DNA of 64,000 bases from Harmothoe impar (Eukaryota; Annelida; Polychaeta; Phyllodocida; Polynoidae), in NCBI GenBank assembly GCA_947462335.1, contig OX381704.1, positions 122,570,065 to 122,634,064 of the forward strand, written 5' to 3'. The position numbers were made by a program, and so were the translations under genes. The notes under the pieces are model-generated. The model did not search any database and was not told where the DNA came from. It saw nothing but the letters and a program-made list of their open reading frames with translations. Positions 1 to 12,344 of this stretch are shown in pieces. Position 1 is the first letter of the stretch, and each line of letters starts with the position of its first letter.

Positions 1-2560
1 TGCAGGGAGGCTGGCACCATTGTGTTGACTCCTGATCAGGTTAGAAAGTGGATCACATTAAGTTGCTGATCAGGGCTGACAGCCAGACCTCACTCTTACA
101 GCACACTCCTGCAGACAGACCTCACTCTTACAGCACATTCCTACAGATAGACTCTTGAGACAAATCCGGACAGCCTCTCATTTAACCTGTAAGGTACATA
201 GCGCTTTAATCCACTTTACTGTTTTGCCAGTCAGTATAAGGAAGGGGCAACCTAACTAAATATAACAAAATGCAAGACCCTATTCTGATGGATTTGATAA
301 AACCATTTTACATGTTCATATCAGTTGAAATTGATAAATTAGACGTTGATGTATTGTAGTAGAGAATGATGTATGTTATTTCTCATACATTTTAGGAGAG
401 GAATAAGAGCACCCTCTGTCTGTGAGCGCAGACAATGAGGACCCAGCCATCTCTCCACCTAAGTGTCTCAGACATGAGACCCTACATCACAGCCTACATA
501 AGACCCAACCATCTCCCCCACCCATAGTCCTTTAGTGTACACTGTACCCTGCTGGTGTCATGATGCATTCATACAGCCTCGGTGAGCCACTTGCCAGTGC
601 TGCATTAATGCATCATGCTAACCCTACGGGATCGAGTTACTCTCCAGTGCTGCCTTTGTGCTTTATGAAAACAGCACAAAATTGACAGGAAGCTTGAGCC
701 AGAGCCAGTTTAGAGACATGCGAGACGGGTGATCACCCACCTGGGGTTACACAAAGGCCCAATGTGGTCCTTTATCTTATACCAACTCAGGGAGGCATCA
801 ATCAGAGAACTAGCCATGAGTCTGTTATGGCACATTTTGAGAGATTTGTAGCTCATCATCCCAAACTCATTAGAACCTGATTCTGTCTGCATTAGGGCCA
901 GCTTTGTGTATATCAATAGCTTGAATTCCCTGATTTCCAAGATGGCCGTCATCAGCTGATGATAGATGGCGTTTAGTGACTCAGACATTGTCCTGTACAG
1001 ACTCGGGTCAGAACTACTGATGCTCCTGTACCTAGTGCATTTCATAACAATGAAAATTTAATAGTAACTACCCTTTAGGCATAATGGTATCCTCAACAAA
1101 TGCATTGGTTCGCAAATGCTTAAGAAAACTGACAATGCCTCATCCCACTTTGACCCTTAATTATTATCTACTTCCTGTGAGAATACCTGTCTGCCAGTGG
1201 CCAAAGAAGGTATTCAGTGCCACCTTAGGTGGAGATTCATATTTAGGGCTTCTGAGAAGAGCTGCCGTATTGTTAAAGAAAGTCCAGGCATGGGTAGACC
1301 CCCTGAGAATGTCTCTGTTAATGGATGAAGTAGAGTGCTTCTGACAGGGGTCAAGTGCCCACCATCCATGGACCCTCTGCTTTAGATATTGTACAACACA
1401 TGCACTAGTTAACGGATGTAAGAGCCTGCTATAGAGTGGAATTGAGGCAATCTCCATTGTTATCTAACATGGGGGAACTGGGGCCAGTTTGTAGCAAAGA
1501 ATTGCCTGTTCTTGTTAATGGTGACAGTTACACTATAACAGACTCCCACCCTTAATGCAGTAAGATAGGACTATTTCCTCCCTGAGGCCCGGTGGGAGTG
1601 TTGTGGCAGGTGTTCATAGAGCCCCGCGGGTGGAGGGGACCCCGGGGACTGGTACACAGGGGCATTGATCATGGTGCAGGGTACCATTATAGGGAGGGCG
1701 TGCTACAAGACATTAGGTGTGGTGATCAGCAGGGAGTAGGGCCTTAATCTGACCACCTCAATGCATCACTACCACATTGCTGTAAACAGGACATGTCGAA
1801 ATGCCGGGAATGCCGGAAATGCCGACAGAAGACACATGTAAATGGAGCCAAATTTATCGAATATCATGAAAGTGAATAAATTTGTTTAAACCCCCCCCCC
1901 CCAAAAAAAGTGCTGCGTTACAGTAGTAAACAACCGGGGAGTGAACTGGAGCGCTGTTGAAAGCAGGATACTCATGTTACTTTTCAGCTATTTATATTTT
2001 AAGAATATAGAAAATGCAAAACTAGTACAAAACTTATTGTGCCAAGTTGAAGTCTTATTCTTGCTCCCTACATTGTAAATCAGGAATGGTTTACAAATCT
2101 CTGTAGGCAAAACTCATGGAAAAAGGTTCTATTGAAAGATTTGTTTGGAGATGAGGAATATTGTCATTTGCTTGGCCAGAAGTGACATAGAATGAGAATT
2201 TCATGTTGCTATTAAGCCAGGACAGGCTTGATACGTGTGCATCAATCATTACAATTCCACCAGAGATTGAAGCAATCATTGTGACTTCTGTCTTAATTTC
2301 ACTGACCCATTCAGCATCCATAAATTCATCCCTGCCTTCAGCTTTTTATCCCTCACTCCATCAGTATTTCAATAGAACTTTGTTAACTCTCCCACCCCTC
2401 CTACTCCCTACCTCCCTCCCATTGCCCTACCCTACCATACCCTCCCCATTGCCCCAGAACACACACAGATATCTGCACGTACCTCTTGCGTTCCACACGT
2501 TTGGACTCCATGAGCACCGTCGTAGTCTCACCGGGATGGCTGTACGAGAGAGGACGGAGA
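1..2560. other. host DNA, mostly no recognisable gene
   Basis: This stretch is mostly single-copy DNA of mixed composition. Reading frames are short and none shows a family I recognise. A run of about 12 C followed by A7 lies near 1,892-1,908. The one stretch with coding character is the minus-strand candidate exon listed separately at 741-1025. A CT-rich stretch without clear periodicity lies at about 2,390-2,460. Confidence 0.5.
741..1025 (-). CDS. candidate internal exon, unknown protein
   Basis: On the minus strand a 285-bp open segment is bounded by an acceptor-like GGTACAG|GAG (AG at 1026-1027) and a strong donor-like CAG|GTGGGT (GT at 739-740). The length is a multiple of three, so the exon would be phase-symmetric. 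The roughly 95-residue translation is not low-complexity and has a helix-like hydrophobic pattern (for example the stretch AILEIREFKLLIYTKLALM). I recognise no domain. No partner exon was identified in the window, and the neighbouring DNA has no supporting reading frame. It may be an exon of a larger gene running off the left edge, or a chance open frame. The splice sites and composition are what the sequence shows; that it is an exon is inference. Confidence 0.22.
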
Positions 2561-3290
2561 GTGAGTAAAGGTAGACGTGTTAGTCCTGCACGGGCTGTCC
2601 ATAGTCACTACTAGCTATTGTAGTAGCAGCAGTAGTAGAAGTAGCAGTAGTAGTACTGTTAGAGCTCTAGCATTGAGTAAAGGTAGACGTGTTAGTCCTG
2701 CACGGGCTGGCGATAGTCACTACTAGTTATTGTAGTAGCAGTAGTAGCAGTTGTAGTAGTGGTAGTAGTAATAGTAACACTATTAGAGCTCTAGCAGTGG
2801 GTAAAGGTAACAGTGTTACACCAACTGTCCATAGTAACTAACTACAAGCTAATGTAGCAGTAGCAGTAGTAGTTGTAGTAGTCCTGGAACCTCTAGCAGT
2901 GAGCAAAGGTAGACTCGTTACACCAGCTGTCCATGGTCACTGACTACTAGCTATTGTAGTAGTAGCAGCAATAGCAAAGTGTGAATGGTTATAGATTTAG
3001 CATTAACAGTGTTAGTAGTGGTAGTAGTAGTGATAGTAGTCCAGGAGCCCCTTGTGGTAAGGGATGGTAGATGTTGTATAAGTCCAATAAGGGCTGTCTA
3101 TAACAACAGAATACTACATCAAGTACTAGTGCAGGAGCCCCCAGCAGTGGGTAAGCAATTCATGTACAGGTGCTGTACCATGTTATCGTGCTGGGGGACA
3201 GTGGTTGTTCTCAGTGCAGTGGTTGTAGTTAGTGCAGTAGTAGTAGTAGAAGCAGTAGTAGTAAACTGTCCAATACTCAAAGAGTAGCAG
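2561..3290. repeat. degenerate ~110-bp tandem repeat with TAG/GTA runs
   Basis: The phrase GTAAAGGTAGACGTGTTAG recurs about 115 bp apart (near 2,565 and 2,680), with more diverged versions near 2,800 and 2,905. Each is followed by a CACTACTAGCTATTGTAG-like segment and a run of TAG/CAG triplets. The array decays into GTAGTA triplets up to about 3,290. Confidence 0.6.
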
Positions 3291-4373
3291 CAGAGGTTAT
3301 ATCCTTTCTCAAGGAGTAGTGTTAGTACTAGTTATTATAATAATAACTAGGTGTTTTGAATAACCAGGACTGACACTGATGTTATTAGTATACACCCACC
3401 GTCAGGAGAACCTCATAGCAATAGTAAAAGTTGTGGAGGGGTAGAACTCCTTCCATGTCAGCAGGATTATAAAGGGGAGGTGTGTATAGGATTGGCTGTA
3501 TCCATGTGACAAGTGGTCAGGGGCTAGTGTCTCTACTAAAAGGTGCAGGTCTCGGTACCCCTCCAGCAGCAGTCGGAGTGGAGCAGGGACAGGTACTCAA
3601 CCCTATATATAGGGGCACTGGGGGTTTAAGCTACTGTCTCAGCAGTAGTCAGTAGTAGCAGGTACCCTAGTGTAGATGTCTAACAGTAGGAGAGTGGCAG
3701 CAGGTGATGGGGGCCTCCTATAAGCAGATAATCCTCCCTAGCACCCTAAGTAGATACAGCATTAGGTGGCAGCAGTCCGCAGCAGCCGTGTGCCCCACGC
3801 AGTGCTCCAGTGACTGATGCAACATGTAGTATTGTCTTTACATCAAGTCCCACATCCCTGCTTTAAGCTTCTACAATAAAAGTTAGAGTCTGAAGCATCT
3901 ATTGTAGGACCATGTTGTGTAGTGTAGGGACAGGGATGCCCATACTTCTATAGTGACTGTAGATACCTTCTTATAATAATCCGGTGCAGTGCTCCAGTGG
4001 TCGGTGCAATATGTAGTAGTCCAGGCAGTATTGACATCAATAAGCCACTAATTAACACTTCAACTTCAAAATAAATAGTTGGAGTTATTAGTAGGGCTGT
4101 TTACACACAGTGTAGTGTTGGGGCAGTGAGGCCTAAAACCCCTGTAGTGTCTGTAGATACCCTCTTGTAGTAATGCTCCGGCAGCTTTAGTGTACTGTAA
4201 TCTCTATAGTAATACTACTACTGAGGCCCCTTATAGTGCTCTTATACTGCTCCTACAGTCATCTCTATACTAGGGTGGGGAGCTGACAATAACTACAGCA
4301 TCATACCCTCACATCCTGATGCACCAAACCCCATGGGTAGGATTGACAGCAATCAGAGCCTTCCTTAAACCCC
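3291..4373. other. diverged repeat-rich spacer, no gene
   Basis: The stretch contains old, diverged duplicates. Phrases of the form GTGCTCCAGTG..TGCAA(C/T)ATGTAGTA occur near 3,800 and 3,990. Clauses resembling 'CCCCTGTAGTGTCTGTAGATACC' in shortened form recur near 3,955 and 4,140. No credible reading frame or RNA gene is seen. Confidence 0.4.
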
Positions 4374-6496
4374 CTGTAGCTGTAGTGTAGGGTAGCAGTG
4401 GCCGTCCACACCCCCTGTAGCTGTAGTGTAGGGTAGCAGTGGCCGTCCACACCCCCCGGTAGCTGTAGTATAGGGTAGCAGTGGCCGTCCACACACCCCG
4501 GTAGTTGTAGTGTAGGGTAGCAGTGGCCGTCCACACCCCCCTGTAGCTGTAGTATAGGGTAGCAGTGGCTGATCCCCCTAGTCCTCCATATGGTAGCTGT
4601 AGTATAGGGTAGCAGTGGCCGTCCACACCCACCGGTAGCTGTAGTATAGGGTAGCAGTGGCCGTCCACACCCCCCGGTAGCTGTAGTATAGGGTAGCAGT
4701 GGCCGTCCACACCCCCCGGTAGCTGTAGTATAGGGTAGCAGTGGCCGTCCACACCCCCCGGTAGCTGTAGTATAGGGTAGCAGTGGCCGTCCACACCCCC
4801 CTGTAGCTGTAGTATAGGGTAGCAGTGGCCGTCCACACCCCCCTGTAGCTGTAGTGTAGGGTAGCAGTGGCCGTCCACACACCCCAGTAGCTGTAGTATA
4901 GGGTAGCAGTGGCCGTCCACACACCCCGGTAGTTGTAGTGTAGGGTAGCAGTGGCCGTCCACACCCCCCGGTAGCTGTAGTATAGGGTAGCAGCGGCCGT
5001 CCACACCCCCCTGTAGCTGTAGTGTAGGGTAGCAGCGGCCGTCCACACCCCCCTGTAGCTGTAGTATAGGGTAGCAGTGGCCGTCCACACCCCCTGTAGC
5101 TGTAGTATAGGGTAGCAGTGGCTGTCCACACCCCCCGGTAGTTGTAGTATAGGGTAGCAGTGGCCGTCCACACACCCCAGTAGCTGTAGTATAGGGTAGC
5201 AGTGGCCGTCCACACCCCCCGGTAGTTGTAGTGTAGGGTAGCAGTGGCCGTCCACACACCCCAGTAGCTGTAGTATAGGGTAGCAGTGGCCGTCCACACA
5301 CCCCAGTAGCTGTAGTATAGGGTAGCAGTGGCCGTCCACACCCCCCGGTAGTTGTAGTGTAGGGTAGCAGTGGCCGTCCACACACCCCGGTAGCTGTAGT
5401 ATAGGGTAGCAGTGGCCGTCCACACCCCCCTGTAGCTGTAGTGTAGGGTAGCAGTGGCCGTCCACACCCCCCTGTAGCTGTAGTGTAGGGTAGCAGTGGC
5501 CGTCCACACCCCCCGGTAGCTGTAGTATAGGGTAGCAGTGGCCGTCCACACACCCCAGTAGCTGTAGTGTAGGGTAGCAGTGGCCGTCCACACCCCCCTG
5601 TAGCTGTAGTATAGGGTAGCAGTGGCCGTCCACACCCCCCTGTAGCTGTAGTATAGGGTAGCAGTGGCCGTCCACACCCCCCGGTAGCTGTAGTATAGGG
5701 TAGCAGTGGCCGTCCACACCCCCCTGTAGCTGTAGTATAGGGTAGCAGTGGCCGTCCACACACCCCGGTAGCTGTAGTATAGGGTAGCAGTGGCCGTCCA
5801 CACCCCCCGGTAGCTGTAGTATAGGGTAGCAGTGGCCGTCCACACACCCCAGTAGCTGTAGTATAGGGTAGCAGTGGCCGTCCACACACCCCTGTAGCTG
5901 TAGTATAGGGTAGCAGTGGCCGTCCACACCCCCCGGTAGTTGTAGTGTAGGGTAGCAGTGGCCGTCCACACACCCCAGTAGCTGTAGTATAGGGTAGCAG
6001 TGGCCGTCCACACACCCCAGTAGCTGTAGTATAGGGTAGCAGTGGCCGTCCACACCCCCCGGTAGTTGTAGTGTAGGGTAGCAGTGGCCGTCCACACACC
6101 CCGGTAGCTGTAGTATAGGGTAGCAGTGGCCGTCCACACCCCCCGGTAGCTGTAGTATAGGGTAGCAGTGGCCGTCCACACACCCCAGTAGCTGTAGTAT
6201 AGGGTAGCAGTGGCCGTCCACACCCCCCGGTAGTTGTAGTGTAGGGTAGCAGTGGCCGTCCACACACCCCGGTAGCTGTAGTATAGGGTAGCAGTGGCCG
6301 TCCACACCCCCTGTAGCTGTAGTATAGGGTAGCAGTGGCCGTCCACACACCCCAGTAGCTGTAGTATAGGGTAGCAGTGGCCGTCCACACACCCCAGTAG
6401 CTGTAGTATAGGGTAGCAGTGGCCGTCCACACCCCCCTGTAGATGTAGTGTAGGGTAGCAGTGGCCGTCCACACCCCCCGGTAGCTGTAGCAGTGG
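4374..6496. repeat. 42-bp minisatellite, ~50 copies
   Basis: The unit starts GTAGCTGTAGTATAGGGTAG and continues through CAGTGGCCGTCCACAC and a C-rich linker, 42 bp in all. Variants differ at the linker (CCCCCCG, ACCCCGG, ACCCCAG, CCCCCTG) and at TAGTATA/TAGTGTA. Because 42 is divisible by three and the unit lacks stops on the minus strand, all three minus frames stay open for about 2 kb and encode a 14-residue periodic peptide (VWTATATLYYSYRG type). This is a by-product of the period and not evidence of a gene. Confidence 0.95.
4566..4596. repeat. non-unit insert shared with array end
   Basis: A segment containing CCCTAGTCCTCCATATGGTAG interrupts the array here and recurs at about 6,496-6,524, where the array ends. 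The shared junction suggests the array grew by duplication of a block that included its own flank. Confidence 0.7.
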
Positions 6497-6524
6497 CTGA
6501 TACCCCTAGTCCTCCATATGGTAG

Positions 6525-7265
6525 GTGTGACTGAGTCCCCTTGTCACTGAGGCATGTAGCCCCTGGTCAGGTGTCAGTAGCAGTGGGTGTAGGGGCACTG
6601 TGTGTGGTGGGGGGAGGGGTGGCACATGGGCCTCCAGTGGGGGACGGAGGACAGCCCCCCTATAGCAGCATAGGGGGTACAGTCTGTGTGTATAGAGGGG
6701 ACCTTCTACATCAGCACATTACTGTACTATAACGTGTGTAAGGACAGAAGCAGGCTCTACAAGCAGGGTCCTACATGTCCCTCCTACGGCCCTGTATGTG
6801 AGGCAGCCTATTCTGTATGGTCTGTATAGTCTGTAGTGTAGTAGCACTGACAGACCCTACCCTACCTGCTACAGGTGCTACAAGGTCCTGTTACAGATGT
6901 GTAGAGGTGCCTCCTAGAACTCTGTATGGGGGTATGTATGGGGGTGCTTCCTATATCCCTGTATCTGAGGCAGCCTATTCTGTAGTGTAGTAGTACTGAC
7001 AGACCTCACCCTACCCTGCTACAGGTGCTACAAGGTCCTGTTACAGATGTGTAGAGGTGCCTCATAGAACTCTGTATGGGAATCATAAGGAATGCACTGA
7101 CAGCAACTACAGCCTTGTAGAGTCCATGTTTGGGCAGGATGGTGCTCTAGTGTTGTCCAACACCTGTACAGACAGTGACAGGTCCTACCCTACAGCTCCC
7201 TCCTATAGCCCTATACAGGTGCCAGACTGTACCCTCAGCTGTGCAGTGTACAGCCCTGCACTGTC
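6525..7265. repeat. diverged TGTAG/CAGTAG-rich DNA with a ~135-bp duplication
   Basis: The phrase CTACCCTGCTACAGGTGCTAC with its continuation through GTCCTGTTACAGATGTGTAGAGGTGCCTC is present near 6,860-6,912 and again near 7,005-7,062. No credible gene is seen; short open frames here have no family features. Confidence 0.45.
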
Positions 7266-7705
7266 TGTGGCAGCCCTATAAGTGCTATCCTGGTGTCTAA
7301 AGTCTGTCCCTGTAAAGGCCCTGTACATCAGGCCCTATGCTGCACTGTCTGTGGCAGCCCTACAGGCCCTATCCTGGTGTCTAAAGTCTGTCCCTGTAAA
7401 GGCCCTGTACATCAGGCCCTATGCTGCACTGTCTGTGGCAGCCCTACAGGCCCTATCCTGGTGTGTACAGTCTGTCCCTGTAAAGGCCCTGTACATCAGG
7501 CCCTATGCTGCACTGTCTGTGGCAGCCCTACAGGCCCTATCCTGGTGTGTACAGACTGCCCCTGTAAAGGCCCTGTACATCAGGCCCTGTGCTGCACTGT
7601 CTGTGGCAGGTGCTATCCTGGTGTGTACAGTCTGTCCCTGTAAAGGCCCTGTACATCAGGCCCTATGCTGCACTGTCTGTGGCAGGTGCTATCCTGGTGT
7701 GTAGA
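7266..7705. repeat. 84-bp minisatellite, ~6 copies
   Basis: Units containing CCTGGTGTCTAAAGTCTGTC, later CCTGGTGTGTACAG, recur at 84-bp spacing (about 7,290, 7,375, 7,459, 7,543), then at 76 bp (7,619 and 7,695). The last two units lack one CCCTACAGG block. Open frames over the array (SVPVKALYIRPYAALSVAAL type) are periodic artefacts of the 84-bp length. Confidence 0.9.
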
Positions 7706-8215
7706 GGAGGCACTGACATGCACCTCTCATGTCTGTGTGCAGGATGACACTGTAGGGCCTCTCCTACAGCCCCTCCAGGTGCAGTATGGTCCTTTTCTGT
7801 AGTGTAGTATCCTCCAATACGGTAGTGTTATAGCTCCATACCGGGCCTCGTATAGCCGGTCTAGCTCATGTAGCCAGGTCCCATATTGTGCAGTACCAGA
7901 GGTCCCTTCAGGGCCCTACTAGTGTCTTGTAGCAAGTTCACATACTGTGCAGTATTAGAGGCCCTTATACTGTGTAGCCCCTGTAGCCAGGTCCCATACT
8001 GTGTAATATCAGAGCTCCCTATAAGGTCCTGTAGCCAGGTCCTATCCTGCTATACTAGTGTCTTGTAGCCTGGTCCCATACTGTGTAATATCAGAGGTCC
8101 CTTCAAGGTGTGTAGTCCCTGTGGCCAGGTCCCATACTGTGTAATATCAGAGGTCCCTTCAAGGTGTGTAGTCCCTGTGGCTAGGTCCTATCCTGCTCCC
8201 CATGAGGAGGTGAGT
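7706..8215. repeat. diverged ~65-bp tandem repeats
   Basis: The phrase CCAGGTCCCATACTGTGTAA recurs near 7,986, 8,067 and 8,123 with older relatives at 7,872 and 7,930. Each is followed by TATCAGAGGTCCCTTCAAGG in the best copies. No gene is supported. Confidence 0.6.
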
Positions 8216-8340
8216 GTAGCTGTAGCTGCAGCTGCTGTGTGATGTCCTGGTGTGGAGGCCCTACAGGTGGTGCATGCTGCTCCAGCACTGCTCCTACTGC
8301 CACACTGCCACACTACAGGGGGAGCATGCAGCGGGGGTGG

Positions 8341-8341
<1 letters not shown>

Positions 8342-8380
<39 letters not shown>
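8342..8380. repeat. (CTG)n microsatellite, ~12 units
   Basis: An uninterrupted run of CTG triplets is followed directly by the compound CA array. Confidence 0.97.
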
Positions 8381-8548
8381 CTCATGCCCCCAGTACCTGC
8401 ATTAACACCCACACACTGACACACACACACACACACACACACTGACACAAACACACACACACACTGACACATGCCTCCAGTACCTGCATTAACACACACA
8501 TACACACACACACACACACACTGACACATGCCTCCAGTACCTGCATTA

Positions 8549-8579
<31 letters not shown>

Positions 8580-8654
8580 GACACACACACACACACTGAC
8601 ACACACACACACACACTGACACATGCCTCCAGTACCTGCATTAACACACACACT

Positions 8655-8691
<37 letters not shown>

Positions 8692-9068
8692 ACACACACA
8701 CGCACACACTGACACATGCCTCCAGTACCTGCATTAACACCCACACACACACACACACACTGACACACACACGCACACACTGACACATGCCTCCAGTACC
8801 TGCATTAACACACACCCACACCCACACACACACACTCACACACACACACACACTCACACACTGACACACACACCCACACACACACACACACTCACACACA
8901 CACAAACACATGCCTCCAGTATGTGCATTAACACACACACACACACACATACACACACACTGACACACACACTGACACACACACACACACACACTGACAC
9001 ACACACGCACACACTGACACATGCCTCCAGTACCTGCATTAACACACACCCACACCCACACACACACA

Positions 9069-9101
<33 letters not shown>

Positions 9102-9310
9102 ACACACACACCCACACACACACACACACTCACACACACACAAACACATGCCTCCAGTATGTGCATTAACACACACACACTGACACACACACACACACAC
9201 TCACACACAAACACAGACACATGCCTCCAGTACCTGCATTAACACACACACACACACTGACACACACACACACTCACACACACACTGACACATACCTCCA
9301 GTACCTGCAT

Positions 9311-9348
<38 letters not shown>

Positions 9349-9781
9349 ACACACAGACACATACCTCCAGTACCTGCATTAACACACACACTGACACATG
9401 CCTCCAGTACCTGCATTAACACACTCACACACACACACTCACACACACACACACTCACACAGAAACACTGACACATGCCTCCAGTACCTGCATTAACACA
9501 CACACACACACTGACACTCACACACACACACACACACACACTGACACATGCCTCCAGTACCTGCATTAACACCCACACACACACACACACTGACACACAC
9601 ACACACTCACACTGACACATGCCTCCAGTATCTGCATTAACACACACACACACTGACACTCACACACACACACACACACTGATACATGCCTCCAGTACCT
9701 GCATTAACACACTCACACACACACACTCACACACACACACACTCACACAGAAACACTGATACATGCCTCCAGTACCTGCAT

Positions 9782-9818
<37 letters not shown>

Positions 9819-10425
9819 GACACACTGACACACTCACACACACACACACACACTGACACACTCACACACACACACACACTGACACACTCACACACACACA
9901 CACACACACTCACACACACACACACTAACACACACACACACACTGACACATGCCTCCAGTACCTGCATTAACACTCACACTGACACACACACACACACTC
10001 ACACAGACACACTGATACATGCCTCCAGTACCTGCATTAACACACACACACACACACACATACACACACACTGACACACACACTGACACACACACACACA
10101 CACTCACACACACACACACACTGACACACACACACACACACATGCCTCCAGTACCTGCATTAACACCCACACACTCACACACACACACACACACTGACAC
10201 ATGCCTCCAGTACCTGCATTAACACACACACACACACAGACACACACACACACTGACACAAGCACAGGAACCCATCTACTGACACACCCATACACACACA
10301 CACACTCACACAAGCACAGGAGCCACACACACACTCATACACCCATTGACACACACACGGGGATCACACACCCTTACACACACACACACACAAACAGGGA
10401 CCACACACACACTTACATACCCACC
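8381..10425. repeat. compound (CA)n array with ~26-bp conserved spacer
   Basis: About 22 copies of a conserved element (ATGCCTCCAGTACCTGCATT followed by AACAC) are separated by CA runs of 15-150 bp. The CA runs are punctuated by TGACAC and CTCACA variants. Spacer variants (CATACCTCC, AGTATGTG, AGTATCTG) mark sub-lineages; for example the AGTATGTG form occurs at about 8,917 and 9,154 inside a duplicated block of about 235 bp. The open frames (cysteine/valine or threonine/histidine repeats) are artefacts. Confidence 0.93.
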
Positions 10426-11390
10426 CAAAGTTATGTCAAATTGGTTGAAGTCTTATAGGCCTCATTAGGATAATTTATGCATAACTGAGGATATATATGC
10501 ATACATTTCAACTATACTAGGGTAGTAAAAGAGGCAGGGGCTTTATTTCATGTGAAGAAACAAAGTTACTATGCTTAAGTGCTAAAATCACCGTTCTCCA
10601 CACCCCCGTGGAGAAACTGAAGCTCATTCTCCATGGCCTGTTTCTCCACGATGATAGCTATGAAACCGATCTTTAAATGTATATTTTAATCAAATTAATC
10701 TAGAATTACATAAAATAAATACAGAGGTCCACTCTAATCAGTCTGAACTCATGGTTTCTCCACTCGTGGTGCATTGGATCGCATCACAGGGGTGTATCCA
10801 TGGATGTCGTGTACCAAGCTAAATCTTGCGGGATATTCCGTGAATCATTATTATTTCAAAACAAACATGGCCATGCCTATAGTGCCATCAGGGTTAGCGC
10901 TATACCCTATACCGCAAGGCAGACCTAGCTGTGCTAATGTTGGACGATTACCGTGAACTGGGTCTGGCCCTATGTTATTGCAAGTAAAATAAACAAATTA
11001 AAAACAAAAATATACACCAAGGGCAGACCTAGCTGTTGGACCTCCACCTGCTGCTGCTGCCTGCAGGGCCTGTGGCATGGAGCTTCGTGGGAGAACTGCA
11101 GCCTATTCAACACACTCAGCGACACTATCATATTGCGTACAGGACCGAGAAGCAACACTGCCAATGTATAGGAATGCCCCGCACTACACACAGTGGTCAG
11201 ATGCCATCAACTTGTAGGAATGCCCAACATGTAATGCTTTCGGGATGGCAAAGTGAATGAATGCATCTTGGACTCGGTCGTCACGAAGCATGAATGCTAC
11301 ACTGGCCAGTAACTCTCTAGGGCTGCATTCAAGTATCAGAAGAACCCTATGGGGTCAAGACACTCTCGAAGGGTTGCATGATCAATGAGC
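10426..11390. other. unique host DNA, no gene recognised
   Basis: Mixed-composition DNA. A phrase around CAAGGCAGACCTAGCTG (10,914) recurs as AAGGGCAGACCTAGCTG (11,019), a short local duplication. CTCCAC...GTGGAG pairs at 10,595-10,660 could form weak hairpins. No credible exon was found. Confidence 0.4.
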
Positions 11391-11395
11391 TATGC

Positions 11396-11812
11396 AGCCC
11401 CTCCTCCCCCTCTCCTCCTCCTCCCTCTCCTCCCCCTCCCCCTATCCCCCTCTTCCCCCTCCCCCTCTCCCCCTCCCCCCTCTCCCTCCTCCTCCCCCTG
11501 CCCCTCCTCCTCCTCCTCCTCCCCCTCCTCCCCCTCTTCTCTCTCCCCCTCCTCCCCCCTTTCCCCCTCCTCCCCCTCCCCTCCCCCTCCCCCCTCCCCC
11601 TCCTCCCTCTCTCCTCCTCAAACTACTTCTCCTCCTCCTCCTCCTCCTCCTCCTCCTTTCTCTCCCACCCCTCCTCCTCCTCCTCCCCCTCCTCCCCCTC
11701 CTCCTCCTCCCCCTCCGCCTCCTCCCCCTCCTCCTCCTCCTCCAACTTCTCCTCCTCCGCCTCTCTCTCCCCCCTTCCTACTCCCCCTCCTCCTCCCCCT
11801 CCTCCTCCTCCT
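11396..11812. repeat. ~415-bp pyrimidine-only (CCT/CTC) tract
   Basis: The plus strand is almost exclusively C and T, built from CCTCCC/CTC units with rare interruptions (for example CAAACTAC near 11,618 and CAACTTC near 11,743). Proline/leucine/serine frames on this strand are compositional artefacts. Homopurine-homopyrimidine mirror symmetry of this kind can form triplex H-DNA. Confidence 0.93.
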
Positions 11813-12344
11813 GTGTTTGGTTTCAGAACCGAGCTAATCTGGACCCTACCCTAGTTTTGGTGACTCGGGCAGGATGAGACCTCAGTGTAGGACAGAGTTA
11901 ATGCACTAAGTACTATACGCGGACTCCACAAGGCATCAACAACTCACACCCCCTGGCTATTTAATGCATTAAATCACATTGCTGTGTAGCTTCAGCATTT
12001 TAACTTGTTGTTCTATTCACTGTTAGCAGTGTGCACCTGTACATGTATATTGCTTTTTTATCATTTCTAGTTGAACGAGGCAAATGCGTCATTAGTGGTT
12101 TACAATCAAACTATTGTCGAGGATTTCTTCCCGACCAAGTTGGAAAAGAGTATTTATTCAAATAGTCTAAGCAGTAATTGAAGAAATAACAATAATGAAT
12201 AAGACCATGAGTGACAGCAGCAGCAAATACATCAGAAGTAACGGATGTAGAAACAACAAGAAAAGCGAATGCAAAACGACAGCAGAGAGAATGACATTAG
12301 CAGCAGTAACAATAGAGGCCGCAATTAAATCAGTAGGGTAACAA
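11813..12344. other. unique DNA grading into the triplet array
   Basis: Single-copy sequence with no supported gene. From about 12,200 it becomes rich in AACAGCAG-like words, which are diverged precursors of the array that follows. Confidence 0.4.

Noticed and set aside
4301..6474. Minus-strand frames of about 720 codons as a repetitive protein gene
   Set aside because: The frames follow the 42-bp period, are open in all three phases at once, and encode different peptides from the same units. There is no start context or domain.
8381..10425. CRISPR-like array (conserved 26-mer separated by variable spacers)
   Set aside because: The spacers are all CA microsatellite of uneven length and the DNA is eukaryotic.
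8188..10458. Cys/Val- and Thr/His-rich frames as metal-binding or secreted proteins
   Set aside because: Pure consequence of CA/TG dinucleotide runs.
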